This document shows, in pieces, positions 42,530-51,765 of a stretch of DNA of 64,000 nucleotides. The stretch's first letter is position 1; every line of letters begins with the position of its first letter. The position numbers were made by a program, and so were the translations under genes. The stretch lies in NCBI GenBank assembly GCA_964530235.1, contig CAZGYB010000006.1, positions 7,332 to 71,331 of the forward strand, read 5' to 3'. The stretch comes from UM-FILTER-33-9 sp964530235 (GTDB taxonomy: Bacteria > Patescibacteriota > Microgenomatia > UBA1406 > GWC2-37-13). Below the pieces are notes generated by a model. It saw nothing but the letters and a program-made list of their open reading frames with translations, was not told the DNA's origin and did not search any database.

Positions 42530-45268
42530 TCAGTTTGGATAGTGGCACTTTTTGTATTTTTTTCCGCTTCCGCACCAGCAGGGATCATTTCGGTTCGGTT
42601 TATCTTGTTTTTGACCCGGTGGAATAACACGAAACTCACCTTCCTGTGGTTGCTGTTGCTGTTCTGCAACACGGGGAAGTTGTTTTTCATCTGATTTTTT
42701 CTGGGTAAACGGATCAACTGACGAAGCGGATTTAAACGTCATTTGTTTTTCCTGCGGAACAGGACTTTGCGGACCTTCCGCAATTTCTACTTTAAAAATT
42801 CTTCGCGTTGCTTCAAAATAAATATCCCCTATTAATCGCTCAAACATCGAAAATGCCTCGTTCTTGTACTCAACCAGCGGGTCAAGCTGTGCGTATCCGC
42901 GCAGATTAATACCCTCGCGCAGATCTTCTATAGCAGTCAGATGATCAGTCCAGTACTTATCTATTGATGCAAGAAAAATACTTTTGACAATATCCCGCCA
43001 CAGCTCGTTTCCAAATTTTTTCGCCCGGGCTCGATATGTTCGTTTTACCTCGTTCATAACAGCTGTTTCGATTTTCACTACTTCAGACGTGTGCATTATG
43101 GTTGAGCTATCCGAAGAACCGAGTGGAATAATAAATGAAAACTCTTTGAGCATTTCATCCTTCTGTTCCTTGGAAATCTGAGCTTCCGAATAAGAATGTT
43201 GCGCAATAATACTCGAAACCTCCTCTTGAAAAACATTCAAAACAGTTTCTTCAAACGTACTTTCTTTATCTTGAGACTGCATGACCATTTTCCGTCGGAG
43301 CGAATAGACAATTTCGCGCTGTTTATTTAAAACATCATCAAAATCTACGAGGTGCTTCCGTATATCAAAGTTAAATCCTTCAACCTTGACCTGTGCCTGC
43401 TCAATTGCCTTTGAAACCATTGCGTGAGACAGGGGCTGATCTTCCGGAAAGTTAAAAAACGTCATAAGGTTTGAAATCTGTTCCCCTCCGAAAATCCGCA
43501 TAAGGTCATCTTCAAGCGAAACAAAAAAGCGTGTCTCGCCCGGATCCCCCTGTCGACCCGACCTTCCTCTCAACTGATTATCTATTCGACGGGACTCATG
43601 ACGTTCCGTTCCCATAACATACAAACCTCCCAGGGAAACCACCTCATCATGCTCCTTCTGCCATGACATGCTTTCTTTTTTATTTCCCTTTTCTTCAAGG
43701 GTATGATCACGCATTCCTCCAAGAATAATATCCACTCCTCGTCCTGCCATGTTCGTTGCCACTGTTACCGCTCCCTTTTTTCCGGCGCCCGAAATAATCT
43801 CTGCCTCCCTTTCATGATTCTTTGCGTTCAGCAATTCGTGAGGAATCCCACTTTTTTTCAGTAGACTGGAAAGGAGTTCATTTTTTTCAATTGACGTGGT
43901 ACCAATAAGTACCGGTCTCCCTTTCTGATACTGCTTGGCAACTTCATCTACAATCGCATGGTATTTCCCTTTCTCTGTTTTGTAGATCATATCCGGGTAG
44001 TCTTTTCGAACCATTGGTCTAAACGTTGGAATAACGACCACGTCGGTTTTGTATATTTTATGAAACTCCTCTGTTTCTGTCGAAGCAGTTCCGGTCATAC
44101 CGGCGATTTTTTTATACCCACGGAAGTAATTCTGCAAGGATACTGTTGCAAGTGTTTTTGACTCCCTCTGGATTGCAACACCTTCTTTTGCTTCAATCGC
44201 CTGATGTATCCCTTCAGAAAAACGGCGCCCGATAAGCAATCTACCGGTAAATTCATCAACGATCACTATCTCACCGTCTTTGACGATGTAATCTTTGTTA
44301 TCTTTGAACAAAGTATGTGCTTTTAAAGATGCCTCGATATGAAAAAGTGTGTCAAAGTCTTTTTCATAGATATTGGTTACTCCCAGTATTGACTCAATAT
44401 GTGCTATGCCTTTTTCAGTAAGATTTGCGGTACGTGATTTTTCATCAATTACGTAGTCTTCTGTGGAATTTAGAGTCTTTACCACCTGTGCATATTTATA
44501 GTACTTGGATACATCTTCATCAAACGGCGCTGAAATAATGTGTGGTGTACGGGCTTCATCAATGAGAACAGAGTCGGCTTCATCAATAATCGCGTACTGA
44601 AAGCCTCTTTGAACCAGTTCATTCGGATTTCCTCCCATATTGTCCCGCAGATAGTCAAACCCGAACTCGCTGTTTACTCCATAGGTAATATCTGCGTCAT
44701 ACGCCTCTTTCCTGCTAACCGGCTTTAGATGTTCGAGTCGCCAATCATGTGTTGACTTATCCGAATAATCGGGATCATATACAAAAGAACGGTCCGCAAT
44801 GATGGCAGAAGTAGTAAGCCCGAGAAAATGAAACACCATGCCCATCCAACCGGCATCCCGTCGCACCAAGTAATCGTTCACCGTCACGAGATGGGCGCCT
44901 TTTCCAAATAGTGCATTATAGTATAGTGCAGTAGTTGCTGAAAGCGTTTTACCTTCTCCTGTTCGCTGTTCCGCAATTTTTCCTTCATGAAGTGCAATTC
45001 CAGCGATTAGCTGCACATCGTAGTGACGTTCGTTCAGAACCCTTCGGGCAGCCTCACGTACCAAAGCAAAGGACCAGGGGAGAAGTTCTTTACCCCTATT
45101 TGAATCTGTTTGCAATTTTTCTTTTATTTTTTCTGTCTCTTTTTTGAAGTCTTTATCCTTAAGAACCCGTGCCTTGTCCTCAAGTGCATTTATCTGAACA
45201 ACCTGTTCGCGTATCCGCTTAAGCTGTTTCTCATTGTAATCAAAAAAAGATTTTAAAAAACCAAGCAT
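42530..45268 (-). CDS. secA: preprotein translocase ATPase SecA
   Basis: A 912-aa motor that pushes unfolded preproteins through SecYEG. Walker A-type QRTGEGKTLS is at residues 101-110. Further motifs are VNDYLVRRDAGWMG, SEFGFDYLRDNM, DEADSVLIDEARTP, GMTGTASTETEEF and GRSGRQGDPG. The C-terminal zinc SEC-C domain is present (DPCWCGSGKKYKKCHYPN), after an acidic linker. Length and order are normal for bacterial SecA. It ends a four-gene minus-strand run that begins with nnrD. Confidence 0.97.
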   Translation of the reverse strand: MLGFLKSFFDYNEKQLKRIREQVVQINALEDKARVLKDKDFKKETEKIKEKLQTDSNRGKELLPWSFALVREAARRVLNERHYDVQLIAGIALHEGKIAEQRTGEGKTLSATTALYYNALFGKGAHLVTVNDYLVRRDAGWMGMVFHFLGLTTSAIIADRSFVYDPDYSDKSTHDWRLEHLKPVSRKEAYDADITYGVNSEFGFDYLRDNMGGNPNELVQRGFQYAIIDEADSVLIDEARTPHIISAPFDEDVSKYYKYAQVVKTLNSTEDYVIDEKSRTANLTEKGIAHIESILGVTNIYEKDFDTLFHIEASLKAHTLFKDNKDYIVKDGEIVIVDEFTGRLLIGRRFSEGIHQAIEAKEGVAIQRESKTLATVSLQNYFRGYKKIAGMTGTASTETEEFHKIYKTDVVVIPTFRPMVRKDYPDMIYKTEKGKYHAIVDEVAKQYQKGRPVLIGTTSIEKNELLSSLLKKSGIPHELLNAKNHEREAEIISGAGKKGAVTVATNMAGRGVDIILGGMRDHTLEEKGNKKESMSWQKEHDEVVSLGGLYVMGTERHESRRIDNQLRGRSGRQGDPGETRFFVSLEDDLMRIFGGEQISNLMTFFNFPEDQPLSHAMVSKAIEQAQVKVEGFNFDIRKHLVDFDDVLNKQREIVYSLRRKMVMQSQDKESTFEETVLNVFQEEVSSIIAQHSYSEAQISKEQKDEMLKEFSFIIPLGSSDSSTIMHTSEVVKIETAVMNEVKRTYRARAKKFGNELWRDIVKSIFLASIDKYWTDHLTAIEDLREGINLRGYAQLDPLVEYKNEAFSMFERLIGDIYFEATRRIFKVEIAEGPQSPVPQEKQMTFKSASSVDPFTQKKSDEKQLPRVAEQQQQPQEGEFRVIPPGQKQDKPNRNDPCWCGSGKKYKKCHYPN

Positions 45269-45286
45269 AGGAGAAATAAATATAAA

Positions 45287-46009
45287 CTACTTAATAAAGT
45301 ACTCCTGAGGGATTATGATATATTTTTTTGCTGTGATCGAAACTTTTGAATCAATCTTCTTTCCCTCAGCGAGAACTCCAACAAAGTGAATTGTATCGCC
45401 TTCTTTCACTTTTGAAAATCCCGTTTTTTCAAGCTCAGACGTTTTAATGTTCATCATAAATGGTGAGGTTGACGATTCAATATCAATGGCATACTCAGAT
45501 TTATCCAAAGTAAGCACTTTAAAAGAAAAATCTGTCGTGTTTATTTCTGTAATAGTACCTGACTTTACTATGTATCGTTCATCCACATATACCATATTTG
45601 CCTGAATTGTTTTTCCTACTATTGGCCCTGCCACAATAATATAGTTACCCACTTTAAGATCGCTTGTTTTCAGTTCTTTTTTCACACCGGTTGAGACGGC
45701 ATAAAACTGTGTTAATTCACCGTCAAGAGTGATTTCATAAGTCATGGTTTCAATTCCCTGTGTCGTTGATATAACTAATGTATTGTCTTTTACCGAAGTT
45801 ATAACACCACTCACCGCTTTCTGGTCTTTTTTTCTCATTTCAGCAACCTTGTTGGCCACCTTCTCTTTCAGTTGCTTTATGGTTGCATCCTCCGGTATTG
45901 CCGATACTGATGCGGTTGCAGAATCTGTTGAGCTTTGCGCAAAAATTCGCCCTCTCTGAAAGGAGAAAATTACAGCAATCAAACCGAATAAACAGATTAA
46001 TTTTTTCAT
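45287..46009 (-). CDS. exported protein of unknown function, 240 aa
   Basis: A secreted protein: basic start, hydrophobic core (about residues 4-17), and a likely signal peptidase site after IFAQ. The mature part has a Lys/Glu-rich helix and then a series of strands with short repeats of the kind VSGVITSVKDNTLVIST and KSGTITEINTTDFSFKVL, like small beta-barrel (OB or DUF5666-like) units. No catalytic motif is seen. It overlaps the next upstream gene by 4 bp and sits 18 bp before secA. It may be a substrate, or an accessory, of the export machinery; that is conjecture. Confidence 0.6.
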   Translation of the reverse strand: MKKLICLFGLIAVIFSFQRGRIFAQSSTDSATASVSAIPEDATIKQLKEKVANKVAEMRKKDQKAVSGVITSVKDNTLVISTTQGIETMTYEITLDGELTQFYAVSTGVKKELKTSDLKVGNYIIVAGPIVGKTIQANMVYVDERYIVKSGTITEINTTDFSFKVLTLDKSEYAIDIESSTSPFMMNIKTSELEKTGFSKVKEGDTIHFVGVLAEGKKIDSKVSITAKKYIIIPQEYFIK

Positions 46010-46446
46010 AGTTCTTGTGTATCCATGTAGTAAATATATAATTCCTTTTGTTGGGGTTTTTGTTGAGTATCTTTCGGATAAACGGTAATGGTTATTGCAT
46101 TTTCACCGAGTGCTAAAGGAAAATCTACTGAAAACGATTCCTGTGTGTTTTTAAGTACCGCATCTTTTATGGGTGACTGAATCATAATGAGTGAATCTTT
46201 TGTTGTTTTTCCGGTAATGGAAATAAATTTTTTATCAACAATGCTGTAATTCGAAGGACTTGTTAACTCAAACTGAAACACGAAACCTCTCTGAGGGAGC
46301 GGTGTAACAATTTGGGATGATTCACCAACTTCCTTTTTGCCCACTGTAGTACTGGTTTTGCTTTTCGTCTGAAAAACCATAATTATCGAAACAACAAGAC
46401 CGAGTGTTAAGCCGAAAACGATTGCAATAATTGTCTCTTTTTTCAT
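46006..46446 (-). CDS. membrane-anchored Ig-like domain protein
   Basis: A 146-aa protein with one N-terminal membrane helix (about residues 6-26), a polar linker, and a C-terminal domain of about 90 residues that looks like a bacterial immunoglobulin-like fold. It contains the FELTSPSNYSIVDKKFISITGKT strand pair (ends FELTSP and ITGKT) and FPLALGENAITITVYPKD. Such domains mediate contacts at the cell surface. It overlaps both neighbours by 4 bp. No enzymatic role is suggested. Confidence 0.6.
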   Translation of the reverse strand: MKKETIIAIVFGLTLGLVVSIIMVFQTKSKTSTTVGKKEVGESSQIVTPLPQRGFVFQFELTSPSNYSIVDKKFISITGKTTKDSLIMIQSPIKDAVLKNTQESFSVDFPLALGENAITITVYPKDTQQKPQQKELYIYYMDTQEL

Positions 46447-47390
46447 TGGGAAATACCTGACGTAAGTAACTCGTTAAATATCTGGGGGAATACCCTGACT
46501 ATATCATCGTTATTATACCACGTTCCCATTTTGTCATACAAACGGTCAGCGGAAGACTTCAATAGGTACGAGGCAATGACAGCTGATACGAATGCAGATG
46601 AGCGGGAGTAAAGAGATGCGATGATCCCCGCAAGAATATCTCCGGTCCCCCCTTTTGTTAAACCTGCGTTCCCCCCCGTCACTATTACCGCTTCTTTCCC
46701 GTCCGAAATAATATCGTCAACTGCTTTTACAACTAAAATACAGCGAAAGGTTTTAGCAGTGCTTTTCACCACCGAAACGTTTTTGTCCCAGTTGACTGAT
46801 GAAGTTGACAATCTGACTCCAAACAGCTTTTCAAATTCTCGCAGATGAGGAGTTAGTATGGGAGGAGTCTTTAGAGCAGATAACCAGTTTTTTTCCATCA
46901 TCTGAAGAGCTCCCGCATCAATTACATATTTTTTATGAGGATATTCCAATAACAGATGTTTCGTAAGAAAATACGTAAAAAGTCCTTCATCCCTATTCTG
47001 ATATGTCAGAATCTCTTTGAAACTAGGATTCTTGGTGATTGTTGGTCTAAAATCACTCCTCATCATCCCGGGACCGATTAAAATCACATCGTCTTCTTTA
47101 GCGTATTCAACTAACTGCTCCTGTTTGACCACGATGCCGTTTTGAAACATTTTTTTGTAGGCTGTAATGATCTCATTGTTTTCTTCTGTAGAACAGTAAT
47201 GAACCATATCAACGATATGTGAGGCTGTTTCCGCAGCCCAAAGCGAAGCGCTGTGAAAAAGTGACGATCCGCCTATTATGAGCAGTTTTCCATTTTGCCC
47301 CTTGTGAGAATATTTTTCCGGCTGTTTATATGCATCGATAAAGGGTTGTACCGAATTTAAATCTGAAGTACGGGCAATACTGTATTTCAT
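46443..47390 (-). CDS. nnrD: ADP/ATP-dependent NAD(P)H-hydrate dehydratase
   Basis: A 315-aa ribokinase-fold enzyme that dehydrates the damaged hydrated form of NAD(P)H. Landmarks are KLLIIGGSSLFHSASLWAAE near the N-terminus, VILIGPGMM, YVIDAGALQMM, ILTPHLREFEKLFG, and the phosphate-binding GGNAGLTKGGTGDILAGIIA, whose Asp is catalytic. The epimerase domain of the bifunctional form is absent. First gene of the run to secA. It is divergent from alaS with a 25-bp gap. Confidence 0.9.
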   Translation of the reverse strand: MKYSIARTSDLNSVQPFIDAYKQPEKYSHKGQNGKLLIIGGSSLFHSASLWAAETASHIVDMVHYCSTEENNEIITAYKKMFQNGIVVKQEQLVEYAKEDDVILIGPGMMRSDFRPTITKNPSFKEILTYQNRDEGLFTYFLTKHLLLEYPHKKYVIDAGALQMMEKNWLSALKTPPILTPHLREFEKLFGVRLSTSSVNWDKNVSVVKSTAKTFRCILVVKAVDDIISDGKEAVIVTGGNAGLTKGGTGDILAGIIASLYSRSSAFVSAVIASYLLKSSADRLYDKMGTWYNNDDIVRVFPQIFNELLTSGISQ

Positions 47391-47401
47391 AGTTTCTTTG
47401 T

Positions 47402-47407
47402 TATAAT
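47402..47407 (+). promoter_or_regulatory. -10 box of alaS
   Basis: TATAAT ends 8 nt before the alaS ATG at 47416. The -35 region falls in the start of the divergent nnrD gene and shows no good match. The spacing implies a very short 5' leader. Confidence 0.4.
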
Positions 47408-47415
47408 TTTACCGT

Positions 47416-49212
47416 ATGGCAATCACTCATATGCACCTTCGCAAACGGTACTCGGAATTCTGGGATCAGCGTGGTCATAAAAATGTTCCAGCGATTCCCC
47501 TTATCCCAAAAGACGATCCCACTACTTTGTTTACCGGATCAGGTATGCAGCAATTGGTTCCGAATCTACTCGGCGAACTGCACCCGTTAGGAAAAAAATT
47601 ATACAATATCCAACCGTGTTTCCGTTCCCAGGATATTGAAGAGGTTGGGGATAACCGACACACCACTTTTTTCGAAATGATGGGAAACTGGTCTTTGGGT
47701 GATTACTTTAAAACAGACCAGCTCCAATGGTTCTGGGAGTTTTTGACAAAGGAACTCGATATTCCAAAAGAAAAACTATATGTTTCCGTCTTCAACGGAT
47801 CTCTTAACCTCCCCGCAGATGACGAATCCTACGCTATCTGGAAAAAACTCGGAGTTGAAGAAAATCATATTTTTAAATATGGACCTGAAAAAAACTGGTG
47901 GTCACGCGCCGGTGTGCCGGAAAATATGCCGGTAGGTGAACCGGGCGGGCCTGATAGCGAAGTATTCTACGAATTCACGCAGGTACCCCATAATCAGAAA
48001 TTTGGAAAGGCATGTCATCCGAACTGCGACTGCGGACGGTTTCTTGAAATTGGAAACAGTGTTTTTATGCAGTACAAAAAAAACAAAGATGGTTCATTTT
48101 CTCCGCTTCCTCGACCGAATGTAGATTTCGGAGGAGGGCTGGAACGGATGTTATCCGCGGTAAATGATAATCCTGATATATTTAAAACCGATTTATATTT
48201 TCCCTTAATTGAGTTAATAGAAAAAACATCAGGAAAAGATTATTCAGATAAGCAATACGTCTCAAAGATGCGAGTAATTGCAGATCATATAAAAGCAGCG
48301 ACATTCCAACTTGCTCAGGGCGTTTTGCCATCTAATAAAGAACAAGGATATGTTTTAAGAAGATTGCTCCGCCGTTCGGCAACAAAGGCATATTTTATCG
48401 AGAAAGACAGATTAGATAGTAATTTCTTCAAATTACTGGTTCGTTGCGTGTTTCAAATTTATTCAAATTATTTCAAGGAAACCAGCTTCGTGCAGATTGA
48501 AAATGAAGTTAGTAGAGAACTTCGTAAATTCAGACTAACGCTTGAAAGAGGTTTAATACAACTAGACAAAACCCTCAATGACAAAAAAAATTTAGGGTTG
48601 GCAGCTTTTAACTTATCTCAGTCGTATGGATTCCCGTTGGAAATCACTATAGAAATATTAAAAGAACGAGGAGTAGTATTTTCTGAACATGACCAAAATC
48701 AATTTAACGAGGCGAAACAAGCTCATATAAACTTATCGAGAATATCATCTGTGGGTAAATTTAAAGGTGGGCTCGCAGACGAAAATGAACGAACATTGCA
48801 TTATCATACTGCGACACATCTTCTCCATCAAGCTCTTTTTGACGTACTAGGAAGCGAAATTAGACAGGAAGGATCGAATATTACTAAAGACCGGCTAAGA
48901 TTCGATTTTTATTCGACAAAAAAACCGACACCCGACCAAATAACGAAAGTCCAGGAAGTGATAAATGCAAAAATAAATGAACAGCTCCCTGTTGAATTCA
49001 AAATTCTCCCAAAGGAGGAAGCAGAAAAAATAGGTGCGAAATCTTTTTTCCGGGAAAAATATCCGGATATGGTAAAAGTGTACTTTGTCGGTAATTATTC
49101 AAAGGAATTCTGCGGAGGACCCCATGTAGCAAATACCAAGGAAATCGGAAAAATTACCATCTATAAAACCGAAAAAATCGGAAGCAATATATACCGAATA
49201 TACGCCAAATAA
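47416..49212 (+). CDS. alaS: alanyl-tRNA synthetase, C-terminally short form
   Basis: A 598-aa class II synthetase; the usual length is about 850-880. The catalytic core is complete (FTGSGMQQLVPNLLGE, NIQPCFRSQDIEEVG, FFEMMGNWSLGDYF, FGGGLERML). The editing domain keeps its zinc site (HTATHLLHQ and CGGPHV). The protein ends directly after the editing domain, so the C-Ala dimerisation and tRNA-elbow domain is missing. It may act as a monomer or have a separate C-Ala partner. Such short forms are seen in reduced genomes. It is followed by an HD-domain gene 6 bp on. Confidence 0.94.
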   Translation: MAITHMHLRKRYSEFWDQRGHKNVPAIPLIPKDDPTTLFTGSGMQQLVPNLLGELHPLGKKLYNIQPCFRSQDIEEVGDNRHTTFFEMMGNWSLGDYFKTDQLQWFWEFLTKELDIPKEKLYVSVFNGSLNLPADDESYAIWKKLGVEENHIFKYGPEKNWWSRAGVPENMPVGEPGGPDSEVFYEFTQVPHNQKFGKACHPNCDCGRFLEIGNSVFMQYKKNKDGSFSPLPRPNVDFGGGLERMLSAVNDNPDIFKTDLYFPLIELIEKTSGKDYSDKQYVSKMRVIADHIKAATFQLAQGVLPSNKEQGYVLRRLLRRSATKAYFIEKDRLDSNFFKLLVRCVFQIYSNYFKETSFVQIENEVSRELRKFRLTLERGLIQLDKTLNDKKNLGLAAFNLSQSYGFPLEITIEILKERGVVFSEHDQNQFNEAKQAHINLSRISSVGKFKGGLADENERTLHYHTATHLLHQALFDVLGSEIRQEGSNITKDRLRFDFYSTKKPTPDQITKVQEVINAKINEQLPVEFKILPKEEAEKIGAKSFFREKYPDMVKVYFVGNYSKEFCGGPHVANTKEIGKITIYKTEKIGSNIYRIYAK

Positions 49213-49218
49213 CCTGTC

Positions 49219-50178
49219 ATGAAAATAAAAGATTCAGTATACGGATCATTTTTTCTGTCATCACCGGTTATTCTGGAACTTATTGCAAGTGCACCTATAC
49301 AAAGACTAAAAAAAGTATCCCAGATGGGTCCGCCCGATGAGTTTTATCATTTACCCGGATACAGCCGATATGTGCATAGCATTGGCGTTATGCTTCTCTT
49401 GAAACACTTGGGCGCTCCTGAGGCGGAACAAGTTGCGGGTCTTATCCATGACGTTTCTCATACTGCATTCTCACATATTATTGACTGGGTTATTGGGTTG
49501 GGCCAAGTTGAGTCTTTTCAAGATGATCAGCACAAAGAAGTCGTCTATAAGACCGAGATTATATCCATACTCAGAAAATACGGTCTTGATCCAGCATACA
49601 TTCTTGACTATCATCATTTCCCTCTTCTTGAACAAAACATTCCCTTACTTTGCGCGGACCGAATAGACTACGCAATTCGAGAATTCCAACCAGAGATCGC
49701 ACAACTTTGTTTCCGGGGACTAACAACAGCAGATAGTAAAATTGTTTACAAAGATAAAAAAACAGCCCAGGTTTTTGGATATAACTTCTTGTTGCGTCAA
49801 AAAGTCCATTGGGCTGGGTATGAGGCAGTAACCCGTTATAACCTTTTTGCTGAAGCGCTCCGCATCGCTTTGCACTATAAACTTATTTCAATGGATAACT
49901 TTATGGGCGAAGAATCAAAGATTATTGACTTACTCAATAACAGCAACAACAGAACCATACAAAAAATCTTAAACACACTTAAAAGCAAAGATCTTTCAAC
50001 CTTGCCTAAAAACAAAACGGTAACCCGTAAAAAATTCCGATATGTTGACCCTCTGTATCTTGATAAAGGCAAGTTGTATCAACTTTCCCATACAGATCCA
50101 GATTTTTTAACAGAGATAAACCAAGCACGAATAAATAATCTTAACGGAATTAAGGCAGGCAGAATAAATGCATTATAA
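49219..50178 (+). CDS. HD-domain phosphohydrolase (dGTPase/SAMHD1-like)
   Basis: A 319-aa metal-dependent phosphohydrolase. The HD motif is built from H in YSRYVHSIG, HD in GLIHDVSHTAFSH, and a later Asp in LLCADRIDYAIREF. FLSSPVILELIASAPIQRLKKV near the start is typical of the SAMHD1/dGTPase-like branch. Substrates of this branch are (d)NTPs or nucleotide signals. The exact one is unknown. It is co-directional with alaS (6 bp gap) and with the tRNA-binding gene (12 bp gap). Confidence 0.82.
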   Translation: MKIKDSVYGSFFLSSPVILELIASAPIQRLKKVSQMGPPDEFYHLPGYSRYVHSIGVMLLLKHLGAPEAEQVAGLIHDVSHTAFSHIIDWVIGLGQVESFQDDQHKEVVYKTEIISILRKYGLDPAYILDYHHFPLLEQNIPLLCADRIDYAIREFQPEIAQLCFRGLTTADSKIVYKDKKTAQVFGYNFLLRQKVHWAGYEAVTRYNLFAEALRIALHYKLISMDNFMGEESKIIDLLNNSNNRTIQKILNTLKSKDLSTLPKNKTVTRKKFRYVDPLYLDKGKLYQLSHTDPDFLTEINQARINNLNGIKAGRINAL

Positions 50179-50190
50179 TTACATTTATAT

Positions 50191-50532
50191 ATGAAAAAAA
50201 CACTTTGCACTTTTAACGATTTTCTAAAACTCGATGTCCGATCAGGAGAAGTGGTCGAAGCAAGTAATCTTGAACACTCCACGAAACTCCTGCAGTTACA
50301 GGTTGATCTCGGACCGGATTATGGTTCAGTCACCATTCTTTCAGGAATTGCAAAATTTATAAAACCAGCGGATCTTATCGGAAAAAAAGTACCGGTTGTC
50401 GCGAATCTTGAACCAAAAACAATGGCTGGTTCTGTTTCAAATGGATTTATTCTCATGGCTGACCTCACGGATCATTCGCCCTGTCTTATTTTCATTGACC
50501 CCTCCGTACCAAATGGTACTGTCATCTGCTAA
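50191..50532 (+). CDS. tRNA-binding OB-fold protein (MetRS-beta/CsaA-like)
   Basis: A 113-aa protein equal to the EMAP II-like domain found at the C-terminus of methionyl-tRNA synthetase or as the free protein CsaA. Signature segments are FLKLDVRSGEVVEASNLEHSTKLLQLQVDLG (ends only: FLKLDVRSG and LLQLQVDLG) and SGIAKFIKPADLIGKKVPVVANL, followed by MAGSVSNGFILMA. It may act as a trans tRNA-binding subunit for MetRS, or another synthetase, when that enzyme lacks the domain. It lies in a translation-gene block. Confidence 0.85.
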   Translation: MKKTLCTFNDFLKLDVRSGEVVEASNLEHSTKLLQLQVDLGPDYGSVTILSGIAKFIKPADLIGKKVPVVANLEPKTMAGSVSNGFILMADLTDHSPCLIFIDPSVPNGTVIC

Positions 50533-50540
50533 GAACGCTG

Positions 50541-50569
50541 TTGACAATTTGATTAAAATACTGTTTAAT
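50541..50569 (+). promoter_or_regulatory. promoter of the thioredoxin-fold membrane protein
   Basis: TTGACA (50541-50546), a 17-bp spacer and TTTAAT (50564-50569). The ATG used, at 50579, follows 9 nt after the -10. This supports that start over an in-frame ATG at 50396, which lies inside the preceding gene. Confidence 0.65.
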
Positions 50570-50578
50570 CATAAAACT

Positions 50579-51643
50579 ATGAGAAAAAAAACTGTTCGCC
50601 AAAAACCAACTGCTCCGCTTCATTCATCTGAAGAAACAAAAAAACCCACCGCTTCGTTTAATAAAACACCGATACTTGTCGTTTTAGGCCTTGTGGGTGT
50701 TTTTTTACTCATCAAAATCGTCACTATGCAGTCCGGTCAATCCATAAGTGCAATTAAAGAAAAAGTGCTCCCAAACACTATCAAAAAAGTACTCGGAAAC
50801 CCCGATCAAAAGTTTAAGATAAATTCTGTTAAGGAAAACAGCGGTGTGTACGAATTTGAACTCGAGCTTCAGGGTAACACCAATCAAAAATATACATCAT
50901 ATATTACCAAGGATGGAAAAATACTGTTTACCTCCGGAATTAAAGTAGACGAACTCAATAAGCAAAACAGTGCCCAACCGACTCCTCAAAAAAAACTCAG
51001 TTGTAATGATCTCCCCAAAGCAGAGGAACCAAATCTTACCGCGTATATAGTCGCAGATTGTCCATTCGGTTTGCAAATGCAGCGGGTTATTAAAAAAGCT
51101 CTTGAAGAATCTCCGGATCTTTCTGGCGCATTGAACGTTAAATATATCGGATCGGTACAAAACGGGAAGATCACATCTATGCATGGCGATAAAGAAGCTC
51201 AGGAAAATTTGAAGCAGATCTGTGTTCGTGAAGAACAAAAAGATCTATACTGGCCGTATGTATCCTGCTACATGAAGGAAGGGAAATCAGAAGACTGCAC
51301 AACAACTGCAGGAGTGAACAAAACAAATCTCGACGCCTGTATTAAAGATCCTCAACGGGGTCTCGCATACGCCCAAAAGGATTTTGATACAGCAGACTCG
51401 CTAAAAATTGGAGGGTCACCAACCTTACTTCTCAACAATACACAAATCGTTTCCGAATTCGATTTTGGTGGACGGAATGCAAATAGTCTCAAAGACATTA
51501 TTTGTTGTGGAAGTTCGGTAAAAGGAGATTACTGCGGAAAAAGCTTGTCTAAAACAGATATGGCGACTTCTTATTCATTAACCGATGAAGCTCCTGCCGG
51601 TAACGGTGGAACAAACGCAGCAAACTGCGGACCAACACAGTAA
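50579..51643 (+). CDS. membrane-anchored thioredoxin-fold protein with single-Cys motif
   Basis: A 354-aa protein: Lys/Arg-rich cytoplasmic tail, one membrane helix (about residues 30-46), then a pair of small domains. The first is a strand-rich segment of about 60 residues. The second has thioredoxin/GILT-like features: AYIVADCPFGLQMQRVIK (CPFG, only one Cys of the usual CxxC), a middle with several Cys (QICVRE, VSCYMK, LDACIKD), and KIGGSPTLLLNN, the cis-Pro loop of thioredoxins. The C-terminal tail adds further Cys (IICCGSS, DYCGK, NCGPTQ). A role in extracytoplasmic disulfide handling is inferred. Confidence 0.65.
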   Translation: MRKKTVRQKPTAPLHSSEETKKPTASFNKTPILVVLGLVGVFLLIKIVTMQSGQSISAIKEKVLPNTIKKVLGNPDQKFKINSVKENSGVYEFELELQGNTNQKYTSYITKDGKILFTSGIKVDELNKQNSAQPTPQKKLSCNDLPKAEEPNLTAYIVADCPFGLQMQRVIKKALEESPDLSGALNVKYIGSVQNGKITSMHGDKEAQENLKQICVREEQKDLYWPYVSCYMKEGKSEDCTTTAGVNKTNLDACIKDPQRGLAYAQKDFDTADSLKIGGSPTLLLNNTQIVSEFDFGGRNANSLKDIICCGSSVKGDYCGKSLSKTDMATSYSLTDEAPAGNGGTNAANCGPTQ

Positions 51644-51653
51644 CCAAAATTTG

Positions 51654-51727
51654 TGCTCTTAACGGGATTCGAACCCGTGGTTTACAGGTTGAGAACCTGT
51701 CGTCCTAGGCCGCTAGACGATAAGAGC
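51654..51727 (-). tRNA. tRNA-Glu(CTC)
   Basis: A full cloverleaf on the minus strand: acceptor GCTCTTA/TAAGAGC (7 bp), discriminator A, D-arm with GTCTAGCGGCCTAGGAC, anticodon stem ACAGG/CCTGT with loop TTCTCAA (anticodon CTC), T-arm ACGGG-TTCGAAT-CCCGT. CCA is not encoded. It sits convergently between the thioredoxin-fold gene and greA. Confidence 0.95.
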
Positions 51728-51734
51728 AGTATGG

Positions 51735-51740
51735 TATAAT
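51735..51740 (+). promoter_or_regulatory. -10 box of greA
   Basis: TATAAT lies 25 nt before the ATG at 51766, giving a 5' leader of about 19 nt, longer than most others here. The -35 would fall inside the tRNA-Glu gene and is not clear. Confidence 0.4.
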
Positions 51741-51765
51741 TGTATCATCGTTTTTTAAAAATTCT

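Noticed and set aside
50396..50578. Longer start for the thioredoxin-fold protein
   Set aside because: It overlaps the tRNA-binding gene out of frame, and a good promoter lies after it, just before 50579.
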